64,000 nucleotides of DNA, from positions 95,523-159,522 of the forward strand of contig CAJTUF010000004.1 of NCBI GenBank assembly GCA_910579675.1, read 5' to 3'. Each line of letters begins with the position of its first letter. The first letter of the stretch is position 1. The DNA comes from an uncultured Muribaculaceae bacterium (GTDB taxonomy: Bacteria; Bacteroidota; Bacteroidia; Bacteroidales; Muribaculaceae). Positions 50,410 to 59,500 of the stretch are shown here, piece after piece. A program made the translations under genes and the position numbers. Below the pieces are notes generated by a model. That model was not told the DNA's origin and made no database searches. It was given only the letters and a program-made list of their open reading frames with translations.

Positions 50410-52257
50410 ATGTTAGACAAGGCAAATGTTATCGACACCGACAAAGTGGTAGTGCGCTTCTCGGGCGACTCCGGCGACGGCATGCAGCTCGTCGGCAATA
50501 TCTTCACCAACGTGTCGGCCGGCATAGGCAACCAAGTGTCTACTTTCCCCGACTATCCCGCCGAAATCCGCGCCCCGCAGGGCTCCCTCGGCGGCGTCAG
50601 CGGATTCCAGGTGAGCATAGGCAATGAGGTGCACACCCCCGGCGACCTCTGCGACGTGCTCGTGGCCATGAATGCCGCCGCACTCAAGGCCAATGCCTCA
50701 AACCTCCGCCAGCCCGGCGGCGTGGCTATCGTCGACATCGACTCCTTCAAGGAGAGCGACCTCAAGAAAGCCAATTATTCCACCGACGACCCCTTTACCG
50801 AGCTCGGCCTCAACGCCCAGATACTCGAGGTGCCGGTGACCACCCTCACCAAAGCCGCCCTGGCCGACTCCGGCCTCGACAACAAGTCGATGCTCAAGTG
50901 CCGCAACATCTTCTGCCTCGGCCTCGTGTGCTGGCTCTTCGACCGCCCGCTCGACGCAGCCATCAACTTCCTCCGCAAAAAATTTGCCAAAAAGCCCGCC
51001 ATATTCGCCGCCAACGAGAAGGTGATCCACGCCGGATATGACTACGGCCACAATATCCACGCCGGCGTGTCGACCTACCGCATCGAGAGCGAGGCCGCCC
51101 GCCCCGGCATCTACACCGACATCAACGGCAACACCGCCACCGCCTGGGGCCTCATCATGGCCTCCGAGAAGAGCGGTCGCCCCCTCTTCCTCGGATCTTA
51201 TCCCATCACCCCTGCCACCGACATACTCCAGGAGCTTGCCAAGCGCAAAGACCTCGGCGTGAAAGCCGTGCAGATGGAAGATGAGATAGCCGGCGTGTGC
51301 TCGGCCATCGGCGCCGCTTTTGCCGGCGACCTCGCCGTGACATCAACCTCCGGCCCCGGCCTCGCCCTCAAGAGCGAAGGCATAGGCCTCGCAGTGATCG
51401 CCGAGCTCCCCCTCGTGGTGATCGACGTGCAGCGCGGCGGCCCCTCCACCGGCCTCCCCACCAAGACCGAGCAGACCGACCTCATGCAGGCCCTCTACGG
51501 CCGCAACGGCGAGAGCCCCGTGGCTGTGGTGGCCCCCGCTTCGCCCACCGACTGCTTCACCATGGCCTTCGAGGCTTCGCGCATAGCCATCGAGCACATG
51601 ACTCCGGTGATCCTCCTCTCCGATGCTTTCATCGGCAACGGATCATCGGCATGGCGGGTGCCCGACGCCGACGAGTATCCCGAGATCAAGCCCAACTTCG
51701 TGCCCGAAGGCCTCGCCGACGACTGGAAGCCCTACGACCGCCGCGACGACAACCTCGTGCGCTACTGGGCTATCCCCGGCACCCCCGGCCTCGCCCACCG
51801 CATCGGCGGCCTTGAGAAAGACTACAAGAGCGGCGCCATATCCACCGACCCCGAAAACCATGAGCGCATGGTCATGGCACGCCGCGAGAAGATTGCCCGC
51901 ATAGCAGCCGACATCCCCGCCCTCGAAGCAATCGAGCCCGACGGAGCCGACACAATCCTCGTGGGATGGGGCGGCACCTACGGACACCTCCGCACCGCCG
52001 CCTCCGAGCTCACCGCCGAGGGCACCCCGGTGGCTTTCGCTCAGTTCCGCTACATCAACCCCCTCCCCGCCAACACTCTCGAAATCCTCAGCCGCTACAA
52101 ACGCGTAGTGGTGGCCGAGCTCAACACCGGCATGATGGCCGACTATCTCCAGAGCCGATTCCCATCCCTCACCATCGAGCGTATCAACAAAATCCAGGGC
52201 CAGCCTTTCAAGACAAGCGAAGTGAAAGAGGCCGTCAAAGCCATCATCTCCAAATAA
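50410..52257 (+). CDS. korA: 2-oxoacid:ferredoxin oxidoreductase, fused gamma-alpha subunit (2-oxoglutarate type)
   Basis: 615 residues, cytoplasmic. The N-terminal gamma domain (about 8-195: VVVRFSGDSGDGMQLVGNIFTN, YPAEIRAPQGSLGGVSGFQVSIG) is fused to the alpha (pyrimidine-binding) domain (from about 230: TATAWGLIMASEKSGRPLFLGSYPITPATDILQELAK, AVTSTSGPGLALKSEG, VVIDVQRGGPSTGLPTKTEQTDLMQALYGRNGE). Fused KorA proteins of this size are normal in Bacteroidota. With KorB it converts 2-oxoglutarate, CoA and oxidised ferredoxin to succinyl-CoA, CO2 and reduced ferredoxin, or the reverse in the reductive branch. Pyruvate specificity is less likely but not excluded by sequence alone. Confidence 0.92.
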   Translation: MLDKANVIDTDKVVVRFSGDSGDGMQLVGNIFTNVSAGIGNQVSTFPDYPAEIRAPQGSLGGVSGFQVSIGNEVHTPGDLCDVLVAMNAAALKANASNLRQPGGVAIVDIDSFKESDLKKANYSTDDPFTELGLNAQILEVPVTTLTKAALADSGLDNKSMLKCRNIFCLGLVCWLFDRPLDAAINFLRKKFAKKPAIFAANEKVIHAGYDYGHNIHAGVSTYRIESEAARPGIYTDINGNTATAWGLIMASEKSGRPLFLGSYPITPATDILQELAKRKDLGVKAVQMEDEIAGVCSAIGAAFAGDLAVTSTSGPGLALKSEGIGLAVIAELPLVVIDVQRGGPSTGLPTKTEQTDLMQALYGRNGESPVAVVAPASPTDCFTMAFEASRIAIEHMTPVILLSDAFIGNGSSAWRVPDADEYPEIKPNFVPEGLADDWKPYDRRDDNLVRYWAIPGTPGLAHRIGGLEKDYKSGAISTDPENHERMVMARREKIARIAADIPALEAIEPDGADTILVGWGGTYGHLRTAASELTAEGTPVAFAQFRYINPLPANTLEILSRYKRVVVAELNTGMMADYLQSRFPSLTIERINKIQGQPFKTSEVKEAVKAIISK

Positions 52258-52275
52258 ATCATCACCTGAAATATC

Positions 52276-53298
52276 ATGGAAGAAAACATCGCCACCCAAT
52301 ATACTCCCGCCGACTATAAAAACGGCAGCCCCGTGCGCTGGTGTCCCGGCTGCGGCGACCACGCCGTCCTCAACTCGCTCCACAAAGCCATGGCCGCCGT
52401 AGGCGTTGCCCCCCACATGACCGCCGTGATCTCCGGCATCGGTTGCTCATCGCGTCTCCCCTACTATATGGGCACCTACGGATTCCACACCATCCACGGA
52501 CGCTCGGCAGCCATAGCCACCGGCTTCAAGCTCGCCAATCCCGCCATGACCGTATGGCAGGTGTCGGGCGACGGCGACGGACTCGCCATCGGCGGCAACC
52601 ACTTCATCCACGCCGTCCGACGCAATGTCGACCTCAACATGCTCCTGCTCAACAACAAGATCTACGGCCTCACCAAGGGACAGTATTCCCCCACCTCGGC
52701 CCGCGGCTTTGTCAGCAAGACCTCGCCCTACGGCACTACCGAAGATCCCTTCATCCCCGCCGAGCTCGTGTTTGGCGCACGCGGCAACTTCTTCGCCCGC
52801 TCCATCGACGTTGAGCTCCAGATAAGCCAGGAGGTGCTCGCCGCCGCCGCCCGCCACCGCGGCGCATCGGTTGTGGAGATCCTCCAGAACTGCATGATCT
52901 ACAACAACGGCATCCACAACTTCATCACCGACCGCGAACACCGCGCCGACCGCACCATCCACCTCGTGCACGGCCAGAAGATGCTCTTCGGCAAGGAGAT
53001 GAACCGCGGCCTCGTGCGCGACGGATTCCTCGTCAAGGCCGTGACTCTCGGCCAGGATGGCTACACCATCGACGACGTGCTCGTCCACGACGCCCATACC
53101 CCCTCCAACTTCCTCCACCAGCAGCTCGCCATGATGGACGGCACCGACCTCCCCCTGGCCATAGGCGTGATCCGCGACGTCGACGCTCCGGTCTACAACG
53201 AAGAGGTCGACGCTCAGGTTGAGCAGGTGCGCGCAGCCCACGGCTTCGACTCACTCCGCGCCATGATCCTCGCAGGCGAGACTTGGGAAGTGAAGTAA
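52276..53298 (+). CDS. korB: 2-oxoacid:ferredoxin oxidoreductase, beta subunit (2-oxoglutarate type)
   Basis: 340 residues. Thiamine diphosphate site in VSGDGDGLAIGGNHFIHAVRRN with the metal-binding NNKIYGLTKGQYSPTS; WCPGCGDHAVL near the N-terminus and GIGCSSRLPYYM carry cysteines for the Fe-S cluster. Starts 18 bp after korA. Partner of KorA in the ferredoxin-linked oxidation of 2-oxoacids. A hairpin (53341-53377) separates it from glsA. Confidence 0.93.
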   Translation: MEENIATQYTPADYKNGSPVRWCPGCGDHAVLNSLHKAMAAVGVAPHMTAVISGIGCSSRLPYYMGTYGFHTIHGRSAAIATGFKLANPAMTVWQVSGDGDGLAIGGNHFIHAVRRNVDLNMLLLNNKIYGLTKGQYSPTSARGFVSKTSPYGTTEDPFIPAELVFGARGNFFARSIDVELQISQEVLAAAARHRGASVVEILQNCMIYNNGIHNFITDREHRADRTIHLVHGQKMLFGKEMNRGLVRDGFLVKAVTLGQDGYTIDDVLVHDAHTPSNFLHQQLAMMDGTDLPLAIGVIRDVDAPVYNEEVDAQVEQVRAAHGFDSLRAMILAGETWEVK

Positions 53299-53340
53299 CA
53301 CCCTCATCCCCTTATCGTCAATCACCAACTATCCAGTCAT

Positions 53341-53377
53341 ATAGTGGGCGGCCTGAACCATCGGGGCCGCCCACTAT
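53341..53377 (+). terminator. Hairpin between korB and glsA
   Basis: A 13-bp perfect stem (53341-53353 with 53365-53377), 11-nt loop, just 10 bp before the glsA ATG; no T-run. It may partly terminate or attenuate. Confidence 0.65.
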
Positions 53378-53387
53378 AATATCCTCT

Positions 53388-54305
53388 ATGGCAGACTATC
53401 AGCAGGTCATCGACCGCATCTACACCGAAGTGGGGCCAATGTGGCCCAAAGCAACACCCGCCTCCTACATCCCCGCACTCGCCGAGGCCGACCCCTCGCG
53501 CTTCGGCATAGCCATACGCACCCTCGCAGGCGAGACTTTCACCGCCGGACAGGCCGACACCCCCTTTTCCATCCAGAGCATATCAAAGGTGTTTACCTTT
53601 GCCATGGTGGCACGCCTGCTCGGCGACTCCATATGGGAGTCGGTGGGGCGCGAGCCGTCGGGCACCGCGTTCAACTCGCTCGTGCAGCTCGAATATGAGC
53701 AGGGACGCCCGCGCAACCCTTTTATCAACGCCGGAGCCCTCGTGGTCACCGACCGCCTCATCGAGCTATACCCCCGCCCCAAAGAAGCCATCCTCGACTT
53801 CGTGCGCTCCGTCACCGGCAACCCCGACATCTACTTTGACAACCGCATTGCCCGCTCTGAGCTCAACGCCGCCGACCGCAACCTCGCCCTGGCCCACCTC
53901 ATGAAGAGCTTCGGCAACATCCACGGCGACATCGACACCCTCATGGACGTCTATTGCTGCCAATGCTCCATATCCATGACCACAATCGACCTCGCCCGGT
54001 CGTTTCTCTTCCTCGCCGACAGGGGCGTCAACCCTTTCGACGGCACCCGCATCCTCACCCCCAGCCAGGCCAAGCGTCTCGGAGCCGTGATGCTCACCTG
54101 CGGATTCTACGACGAGAGCGGCGACTTTGCCTTCCGCGTCGGCCTCCCCGGCAAGAGCGGTGTGGGCGGTGGCATAGCGGCCTACATGCCCGGCAACCTA
54201 TCGGTGGCTGTGTGGTGTCCCGGACTCAACGCCTACGGCAACTCGCTCCTCGGCATCGAAGCCCTTGAGCGCTTCACCACCGACATAGGCAACTCCATCT
54301 TCTGA
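53388..54305 (+). CDS. glsA: Glutaminase (serine-dependent beta-lactamase-like family)
   Basis: 305 residues from the ATG at 53388; the longer frame upstream runs through the hairpin and is discarded. Catalytic Ser64-x-x-Lys67 in SIQSISKVF, PRNPFINAGALVV, and DVYCCQCSISMTTIDLARSF with the later GGIAAYMPGNLSVAVWCPGL are diagnostic. It hydrolyses glutamine to glutamate and ammonia, which may support acid tolerance and, with KorAB, supply of 2-oxoglutarate-related carbon. No glutamate antiporter gene is adjacent, so the acid-resistance reading is only possible. Confidence 0.95.
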   Translation: MADYQQVIDRIYTEVGPMWPKATPASYIPALAEADPSRFGIAIRTLAGETFTAGQADTPFSIQSISKVFTFAMVARLLGDSIWESVGREPSGTAFNSLVQLEYEQGRPRNPFINAGALVVTDRLIELYPRPKEAILDFVRSVTGNPDIYFDNRIARSELNAADRNLALAHLMKSFGNIHGDIDTLMDVYCCQCSISMTTIDLARSFLFLADRGVNPFDGTRILTPSQAKRLGAVMLTCGFYDESGDFAFRVGLPGKSGVGGGIAAYMPGNLSVAVWCPGLNAYGNSLLGIEALERFTTDIGNSIF

Positions 54306-54333
54306 CTATCCCCCCTCCTCTGCAAAAAAAATA

Positions 54334-54365
54334 TTTGCACTTGTCGGCTAAAAGCAGTAACTTTG
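54334..54365 (+). promoter_or_regulatory. Promoter of the tRNA-Arg gene
   Basis: TTTG (54334-54337), 20-nt spacer, TAACTTTG (54358-54365), 21 bp before the tRNA. Confidence 0.82.
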
Positions 54366-54386
54366 CCCTCTCTTTAGCAGCAAGCG

Positions 54387-54460
54387 GGTCCGGTAGCTCA
54401 GCTGGATAGAGCATCTGCCTTCTAAGCAGACGGTCAGGGGTTCGAATCCCCTCCGGATCA
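54387..54460 (+). tRNA. tRNA-Arg (anticodon TCT)
   Basis: 74-nt cloverleaf drawn by eye: acceptor 54387-54393 with 54453-54459 (one G-U pair), D arm with AGCTGGATA loop, anticodon stem TCTGC/GCAGA around CTTCTAA (anticodon TCT at 54421-54423), T arm AGGGG-TTCGAAT-CCCCT, discriminator A. CCA is not encoded. Own promoter and terminator. Confidence 0.95.
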
Positions 54461-54464
54461 CTGA

Positions 54465-54491
54465 AGGGTCACAATTTTGTGGCCCTTTTTT
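54465..54491 (+). terminator. Intrinsic terminator of the tRNA gene
   Basis: AGGGTCACAA pairs with TTGTGGCCCT (54465-54474 with 54477-54486, one G-T), followed by a run of six T. Confidence 0.85.
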
Positions 54492-54539
54492 CGTTGCATC
54501 ACATTGACCTCCCGGGGCGACGATGGCAAGCCCCGGCAC

Positions 54540-54645
54540 CCATCGCGCGCAAAACTAAAGAGCACGCGTAGCCGTCGCATCCCATGGATAAAGGCGCGAA
54601 AAATAGACTTGCTCAACGTAAGCCGAGCCCCACACCGCAACGTCG
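54540..54645 (+). repeat. Degenerate copy of the multi-hairpin repeat
   Basis: The stretch from GCACGCGTAGCCGTCGCA through GGATAAAGGCGCG to AAGCCGAGCCCCACACCGC matches 63326-63405 with scattered changes. Its 5' arm is lost, so the main stem cannot form. It fills most of the gap between the tRNA and hipA. Confidence 0.75.
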
Positions 54646-54677
54646 CCGCATCGCCGGGGCCGCTATATCCGCGCTGA

Positions 54678-55805
54678 TCATTCTCTCAGGTGATACCGGG
54701 TCAGCTCTGAGCAGGCCGAACTGACTTCCTCGATGATTTCCCGACATCGATCCTCCGTAAGCTTGATTTTAGCGCCAACTGCGATGAAATCATAAAGTCG
54801 AGGATGTCCGGTGCCATTTACTGAAGTAGCGTGTTCACCATTGTAACCCTCTGAGCTAAGGGTAAGGTCGTAGGCCGGAGCAAGTCTCCACCGCCATGTG
54901 TTCGAATCAGCATTCCGGACAACATAAAAACTGAAATTTTTGCAATGGTCATCCTTGTTATCTGTGAGATAATTGAACAACATTCTGCGATACATCTGCT
55001 CGACATCTTCACGATTTTGCGTTATAAAGCCCGTCAAAGCAAGGAGATTTGAGTAATCCATAAACGGCTCACGGATAGAAATACACATCAACCCTCCGGC
55101 AGTAGCTGTATGGATCCTATGGCCATCATTGTCGATATCAAACCGTCGGGACGCGAAATATCGACCATTCACAAGACGGAAGTCGGGTACTATAATACCA
55201 CTTTTTCTTGCAATCTCATTATATCGCGCTTCCATAATTCCAACATCTTTCGGATCGTATGTATGGCGGAATTTTACTATCCAATGCCCTTCTGCATCCG
55301 AAAAGATTGCCTTCGGCCTTGCTCCTCCGCTGTTGCCGCTATTATACAGCAGCAACCCTGCATCTTTATCCTGCTGCTCTTTCAGAACTTGAAGTGCCAT
55401 CTCTTGAAGCCGATCAAAATCTGTTACGGTTTCCTCATGTTCAAGGTTGATTGATGGGAAATAGGTCAAGGCTCCCATACCATTGGCGCCGACCAATGCA
55501 AGTCGATCCAGCGATGACAAATCCGAGTCGTCGATTCCATTGCGCAGCAAAGCCTTGTGAAGAAGATAACGCCCGTATCCATCAGGCAGACTATCTTCAA
55601 AGATACCAAAATTCCCGTAAAACGGGTGTGGCTTGGCAATGAACACCCCCGACTTCAACGGTAGTTCAAGCGGTGAAATGCTGAATCCGTCACCAAGCCA
55701 GGATTTATCATATTCAAATACGTTGAGGCGATCATCAGGCGTGAGCGACAACTGCCCTACCACTCGCCCATGAAACATAACTTTAAGTTTTTCTGTCCGT
55801 TTCAT
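54678..55805 (-). CDS. hipA: HipA-family toxin (serine/threonine kinase)
   Basis: 375 residues, full-length type with the N-terminal HipA subdomain (about 5-105) and the kinase-like part. GNSGGARPKAIF (about 157-168) is the Gly-rich loop that carries the autophosphorylated Ser in HipA (a Ser lies at 159). The catalytic loop NKDDHCKNFS has Asp285 and Asn290; the metal-binding AYDL has Asp313. HipA kinases phosphorylate targets such as glutamyl-tRNA synthetase and slow growth; the target here is unknown. The hipB gene overlaps by 4 bp upstream (ATGA). GC content is clearly lower (about 45%) than neighbours, indicating transfer. Confidence 0.93.
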   Translation of the reverse strand: MKRTEKLKVMFHGRVVGQLSLTPDDRLNVFEYDKSWLGDGFSISPLELPLKSGVFIAKPHPFYGNFGIFEDSLPDGYGRYLLHKALLRNGIDDSDLSSLDRLALVGANGMGALTYFPSINLEHEETVTDFDRLQEMALQVLKEQQDKDAGLLLYNSGNSGGARPKAIFSDAEGHWIVKFRHTYDPKDVGIMEARYNEIARKSGIIVPDFRLVNGRYFASRRFDIDNDGHRIHTATAGGLMCISIREPFMDYSNLLALTGFITQNREDVEQMYRRMLFNYLTDNKDDHCKNFSFYVVRNADSNTWRWRLAPAYDLTLSSEGYNGEHATSVNGTGHPRLYDFIAVGAKIKLTEDRCREIIEEVSSACSELTRYHLRE

Positions 55806-56161
55806 CTTTTCTTACTTTTAGTATATGCTCGTTTATCTCCCTTTTTCCTGCGTATGAGGTCAAGTTCGTCCATTGTATCAAACTTAGGAGCGCTAAACAA
55901 AGACTTCATTTCCGAGGTATAGCCAAGCGCCATGGCAAGCTTCACAAGCGACTCAAAACCAATGAGGCCTTTCTGCTCAAAACGTGCCAATGTAGATACC
56001 GGCACACCGGAAAGTTTTGCCATGCGCTGCCGGGCAATATTTTTCTCGACCCTACGCTTGCGAAAATTCTCGGCAATCAGCATAATGATGTCATCGGAAT
56101 TATCATACTCGTAGCCATCCAATACTGATAATATATTGCTAATATTGCTCATTTCATCCAT
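55802..56161 (-). CDS. hipB: HipB-like antitoxin, XRE-type HTH
   Basis: 119 residues. HTH of the XRE type at about 37-85: ARQRMAKLSGVPVSTLARFEQKGLIGFESLVKLAMAL. The N-terminal 30 residues (acidic) and the basic C-terminal tail (RRKKGDKRAYTKSKKR) flank it. It should bind HipA and repress the operon. Start at 56161; an ATG at 56152 is also possible. The promoter at 56214-56183 is overlaid by inverted repeats. Confidence 0.9.
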   Translation of the reverse strand: MDEMSNISNILSVLDGYEYDNSDDIIMLIAENFRKRRVEKNIARQRMAKLSGVPVSTLARFEQKGLIGFESLVKLAMALGYTSEMKSLFSAPKFDTMDELDLIRRKKGDKRAYTKSKKR

Positions 56162-56164
56162 AAT

Positions 56165-56195
56165 ATTGCTATTATTTTAGCACAAATATAGCAAT
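56165..56195. promoter_or_regulatory. Candidate HipB operator
   Basis: TGCTA (56167-56171) and TAGCA (56178-56182) are 6 bp apart over the expected transcription start; a wider pair ATTGCTAT (56165-56172) and ATAGCAAT (56188-56195) spans the -7 box. More ATATTGCTAAT-like words lie inside the first codons of hipB. Confidence 0.55.
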
Positions 56196-56214
56196 TAATC
56201 CAGATATATCCAAA
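56183..56214 (-). promoter_or_regulatory. Promoter of hipBA
   Basis: Minus strand TTTG (56214-56211), 20-nt spacer, TATATTTG (56190-56183). Confidence 0.78.
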
Positions 56215-56548
56215 AGGTATCCAATCACCGTGGCGTGGCAATAGATAGATCAATCAATTTGCCCGGCTGCGACATGGAGTGAGAGCGCCTTTGCCTCGGG
56301 CCATTCTCAAGGGTATGCTCCCCCAAAAAAAGACTTTGTGGGCTACGCGTGCCTATCCCCGGCGCCGGGCGTCATTGGCGCGTCTTTTGCGCCCTGATTG
56401 CATTTTTATCGTAGGGGGTGTGCGTTTTTTTGGTTAAAAAAATTGATTTCGTAAAAAAATGCGTAATTTCGCAGCGATATGGCTCCCTATGTCCATACTT
56501 AGCGGTTAATCACGACCAATAATCTATCATTTATAACCTTAATCATTT
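56215..56548. other. Intergenic stretch between hipBA and the third susC
   Basis: GC-rich first half with a CCCCGGCGCCGGG palindrome near 56357 that may be a remnant of the repeat family, then an AT-rich second half with a weak promoter-like TTG, 18 nt, TAATTTCG (56443-56471) before susC. No gene was recognised. Confidence 0.5.
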
Positions 56549-59500
56549 ATGTCCAAACGTTTCATCGCAGCCGGCATGCTGAGCTCCCTTCTGCTTATAG
56601 GGGGGGGTAATTTGGCTGATGCCCAGGCTATTACAGTTGCTCAGCAGACTGCTGGCACCTGTGTTGGCACCATCGTGTCAGAAAACGGCGAGGAAGTTAT
56701 CGGCGCTACCGTAAAGGTGAAAGGCACCTCCATGGCCACCAGCACCAACATCGACGGTAAGTTCTCCCTCACAGGTGTTAAGCCGGGCGCTGTTCTCGAA
56801 ATCAGCTGCATTGGCTACGAGCCCCTTTCAGTGACCTGGAACGGTCAGCCCCTCTCCCTTACCATGAAAGAGACCGCCAACGCCCTCGACGAAGTAGTGG
56901 TAGTGGGCTACGGCGTACAGAAAAAAGCCAACGTAACCGGCTCCGTTTCGTCGATGAAGGCTTCGGCCATCGAAGACCGCGCAGTGGCTTCCGTTTCAGC
57001 AGCCATGGCAGGTGAGATGCCCGGTGTGGTTGTCGTACAGTCGTCAGGTGCTCCCGGCGGACAGACCGGTACCGTGACCATCCGCGGTAACAACTCCGTC
57101 AACTCGGCAAGCCCTCTCGTGATTGTCGACGGTGTTCCCGGCTCGATGAACAACATCGACCCCCAGGACATCGAGAGCCTCTCAGTGCTTAAAGATGCCG
57201 CATCGGCTGCCATCTACGGTGTGCAGGCCGCCAACGGCGTTATCCTTATCACCACCAAGACCGGTAAGCTCAATGCAGCTCCCAAAATCACATATTCCGG
57301 CTCGGTGAGCTGGTCGAGCCCCACAACCAAGCTCGATCCCGTCAACGCCCACGACTACACCATGCTCATGCGTGAGGCGCTCCTCAACTCCGACCCCAAC
57401 GCCAATGTGGCTGTGTACGACGCACGCCTCCAGCAGTATGCCGACGGCACTCTCGACCCCGAAGGCACCAACTGGTGGAAGGAGACATTCAAGAGCCACG
57501 GCACCGAAACCGCCCACACCGTGCAGATCAACGGCGGCTCGGCCAACACCACCTACATGGCATCGCTCGGCTACCTCTATCAGGGCGGTATCCTTGATCA
57601 GAACGACTACAACCGCTACAATGCCCGTGTAAACCTCAACTCGCAGATCCGCAAGTGGATTGCCTTCGGCACCCAGACCTCGTTCTACCGCGGCATTTCG
57701 CGCGACGGCTACAACGGAGTGGCCGGTATCACCCAGCACGTCAACCGCCTCAACGCCACCCTCTCGCCCTACGATGAGAATGGCGAATATGTGGCTCCTG
57801 CATCGATGCAGAACCCTCTTGCCGAGCGTGACTTCGCCACCGGTATCACCCGCACAAAGAACGATCAGCTCTTCACCAACATCTACCTCAACATCACCCC
57901 GATCGAGGGCCTGAGCATCAAGCCCCTCTTCTCGTGGCGCCACGACTACCGCGACTACTACCGTTTCCGCAAGGTGCTCCTCTATGGCGGCAGCTACAAC
58001 GGCGGCGACAACGGTACCCGCCGAGGCGATCACAACTACTACAACTGGGACTGGATGACCTATCAGGGCACCATCAACTACAACAAGACCATTGCCAAGA
58101 AACACGACATAGGCATCCTCGCCGGTTATGAGGCAGTGCGCTACATGTACCGCTACACCACTACAGGCCGTGAAGGCGGCGGCGACAACGCCCTCTGGGA
58201 AGTGCTCGGCGCACTCTCGACCAACGGTATGACCAACGACGACGGAGGCCACGACCTCAACCGCCGCTCATGGTTTGGCCGTGTGACCTATGCTTTTGAC
58301 AACCGCTACCTCTTTGAGGCCAACTTCCGTGCCGACGCTTCGTCGCGCTTCCCCAAAGACAACCGCTGGGGCTACTTCCCCGCTGTGTCGGCCGCATGGC
58401 GCATCAGCCAGGAATCCTTCATGGAGGGCACAAGCGACTGGCTCAACAACCTCAAGCTCCGTCTCGGCTGGGGCCGCACCGGTAATGAGGAGCTGGGCGA
58501 CGACTACTACCCCGCAGTGGCAACCTATGCCTACAGCAACAACCTCATCGGCACAAACCTCTACAGCTCGCTCTTCGAGAGCCGCTATGTAAACAACAAT
58601 CTCAAATGGGCCAACGTGACCAACTGGGAGCTCGGCCTTGAGGCATCGTTCCTCAACAACATGTTTGTGTTTGAGGGATCGATCTACAGGCGCAAGACCA
58701 ACGACATGCTCCTCAACCTCCCCATCCAGACCGTGATCGGCGTGAGCGCTCCCGCCCAGAACGCAGGCTCGGTAGAGAACAAGGGTGTCGACCTCTCGCT
58801 TATCTACAACCACCGTCTCAACAAGGACTGGAGCTGGAGTGTTGCCATCAACGCCGGCTACAACCACAATGAGATCACCAACCTCGCAGGCACCGAGGGT
58901 GCCAACCCCAGCAACACCCTTACATGGTTCCTTGAGGGCGAAGCCATCGGATCGTACTACGGCTATATCGCCGACGGTCTGTTCAAGAACGAGGAAGAGG
59001 TGAAAGCCGGCCCGCTCCGCACAGGTTCTGAAAAGCCCGGTAATATCCGCTTCAAAGATATCGGCTCATACGACGCAGATGGTAAGTTTGTTCCCATCCC
59101 CGACGGCAAGATCACTGCTGCCGACCGCGCCGTGATCGGTAAGATGAACCCCACATGGATGGGCGGCCTCAATGTAGGCATCAACTTCCGCGACTTCGAC
59201 TTCTCGATGCTCTGGCAGGGCGCCTTCGACTATGAGCGCTACATGACCGGCGAGGCTTCGCAGGCCTTCTACAACGGCGGCACCATGAACAACTGGCAGA
59301 TGAAGGAGCGTTGGACCCCCGAAAATCCCAACGGCACCTATCCCCGCCTCTACCCCAACTCCGCTTCGTCGCCCGACGTGTCGGTGACCAACTCCTTCTG
59401 GTGTGAAGACGCAAGCTATGTACGTCTGAAAAACCTCACTTTCGGCTACACCATCCCCACCGCCATTACCCAGAAAGCCGGTCTCGAAAAGGTCCGCATC

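Noticed and set aside
54442..54460. tRNA 3' end as an attachment site for an integrated element
   Set aside because: No second copy of the tRNA end was found downstream and there is no integrase gene.
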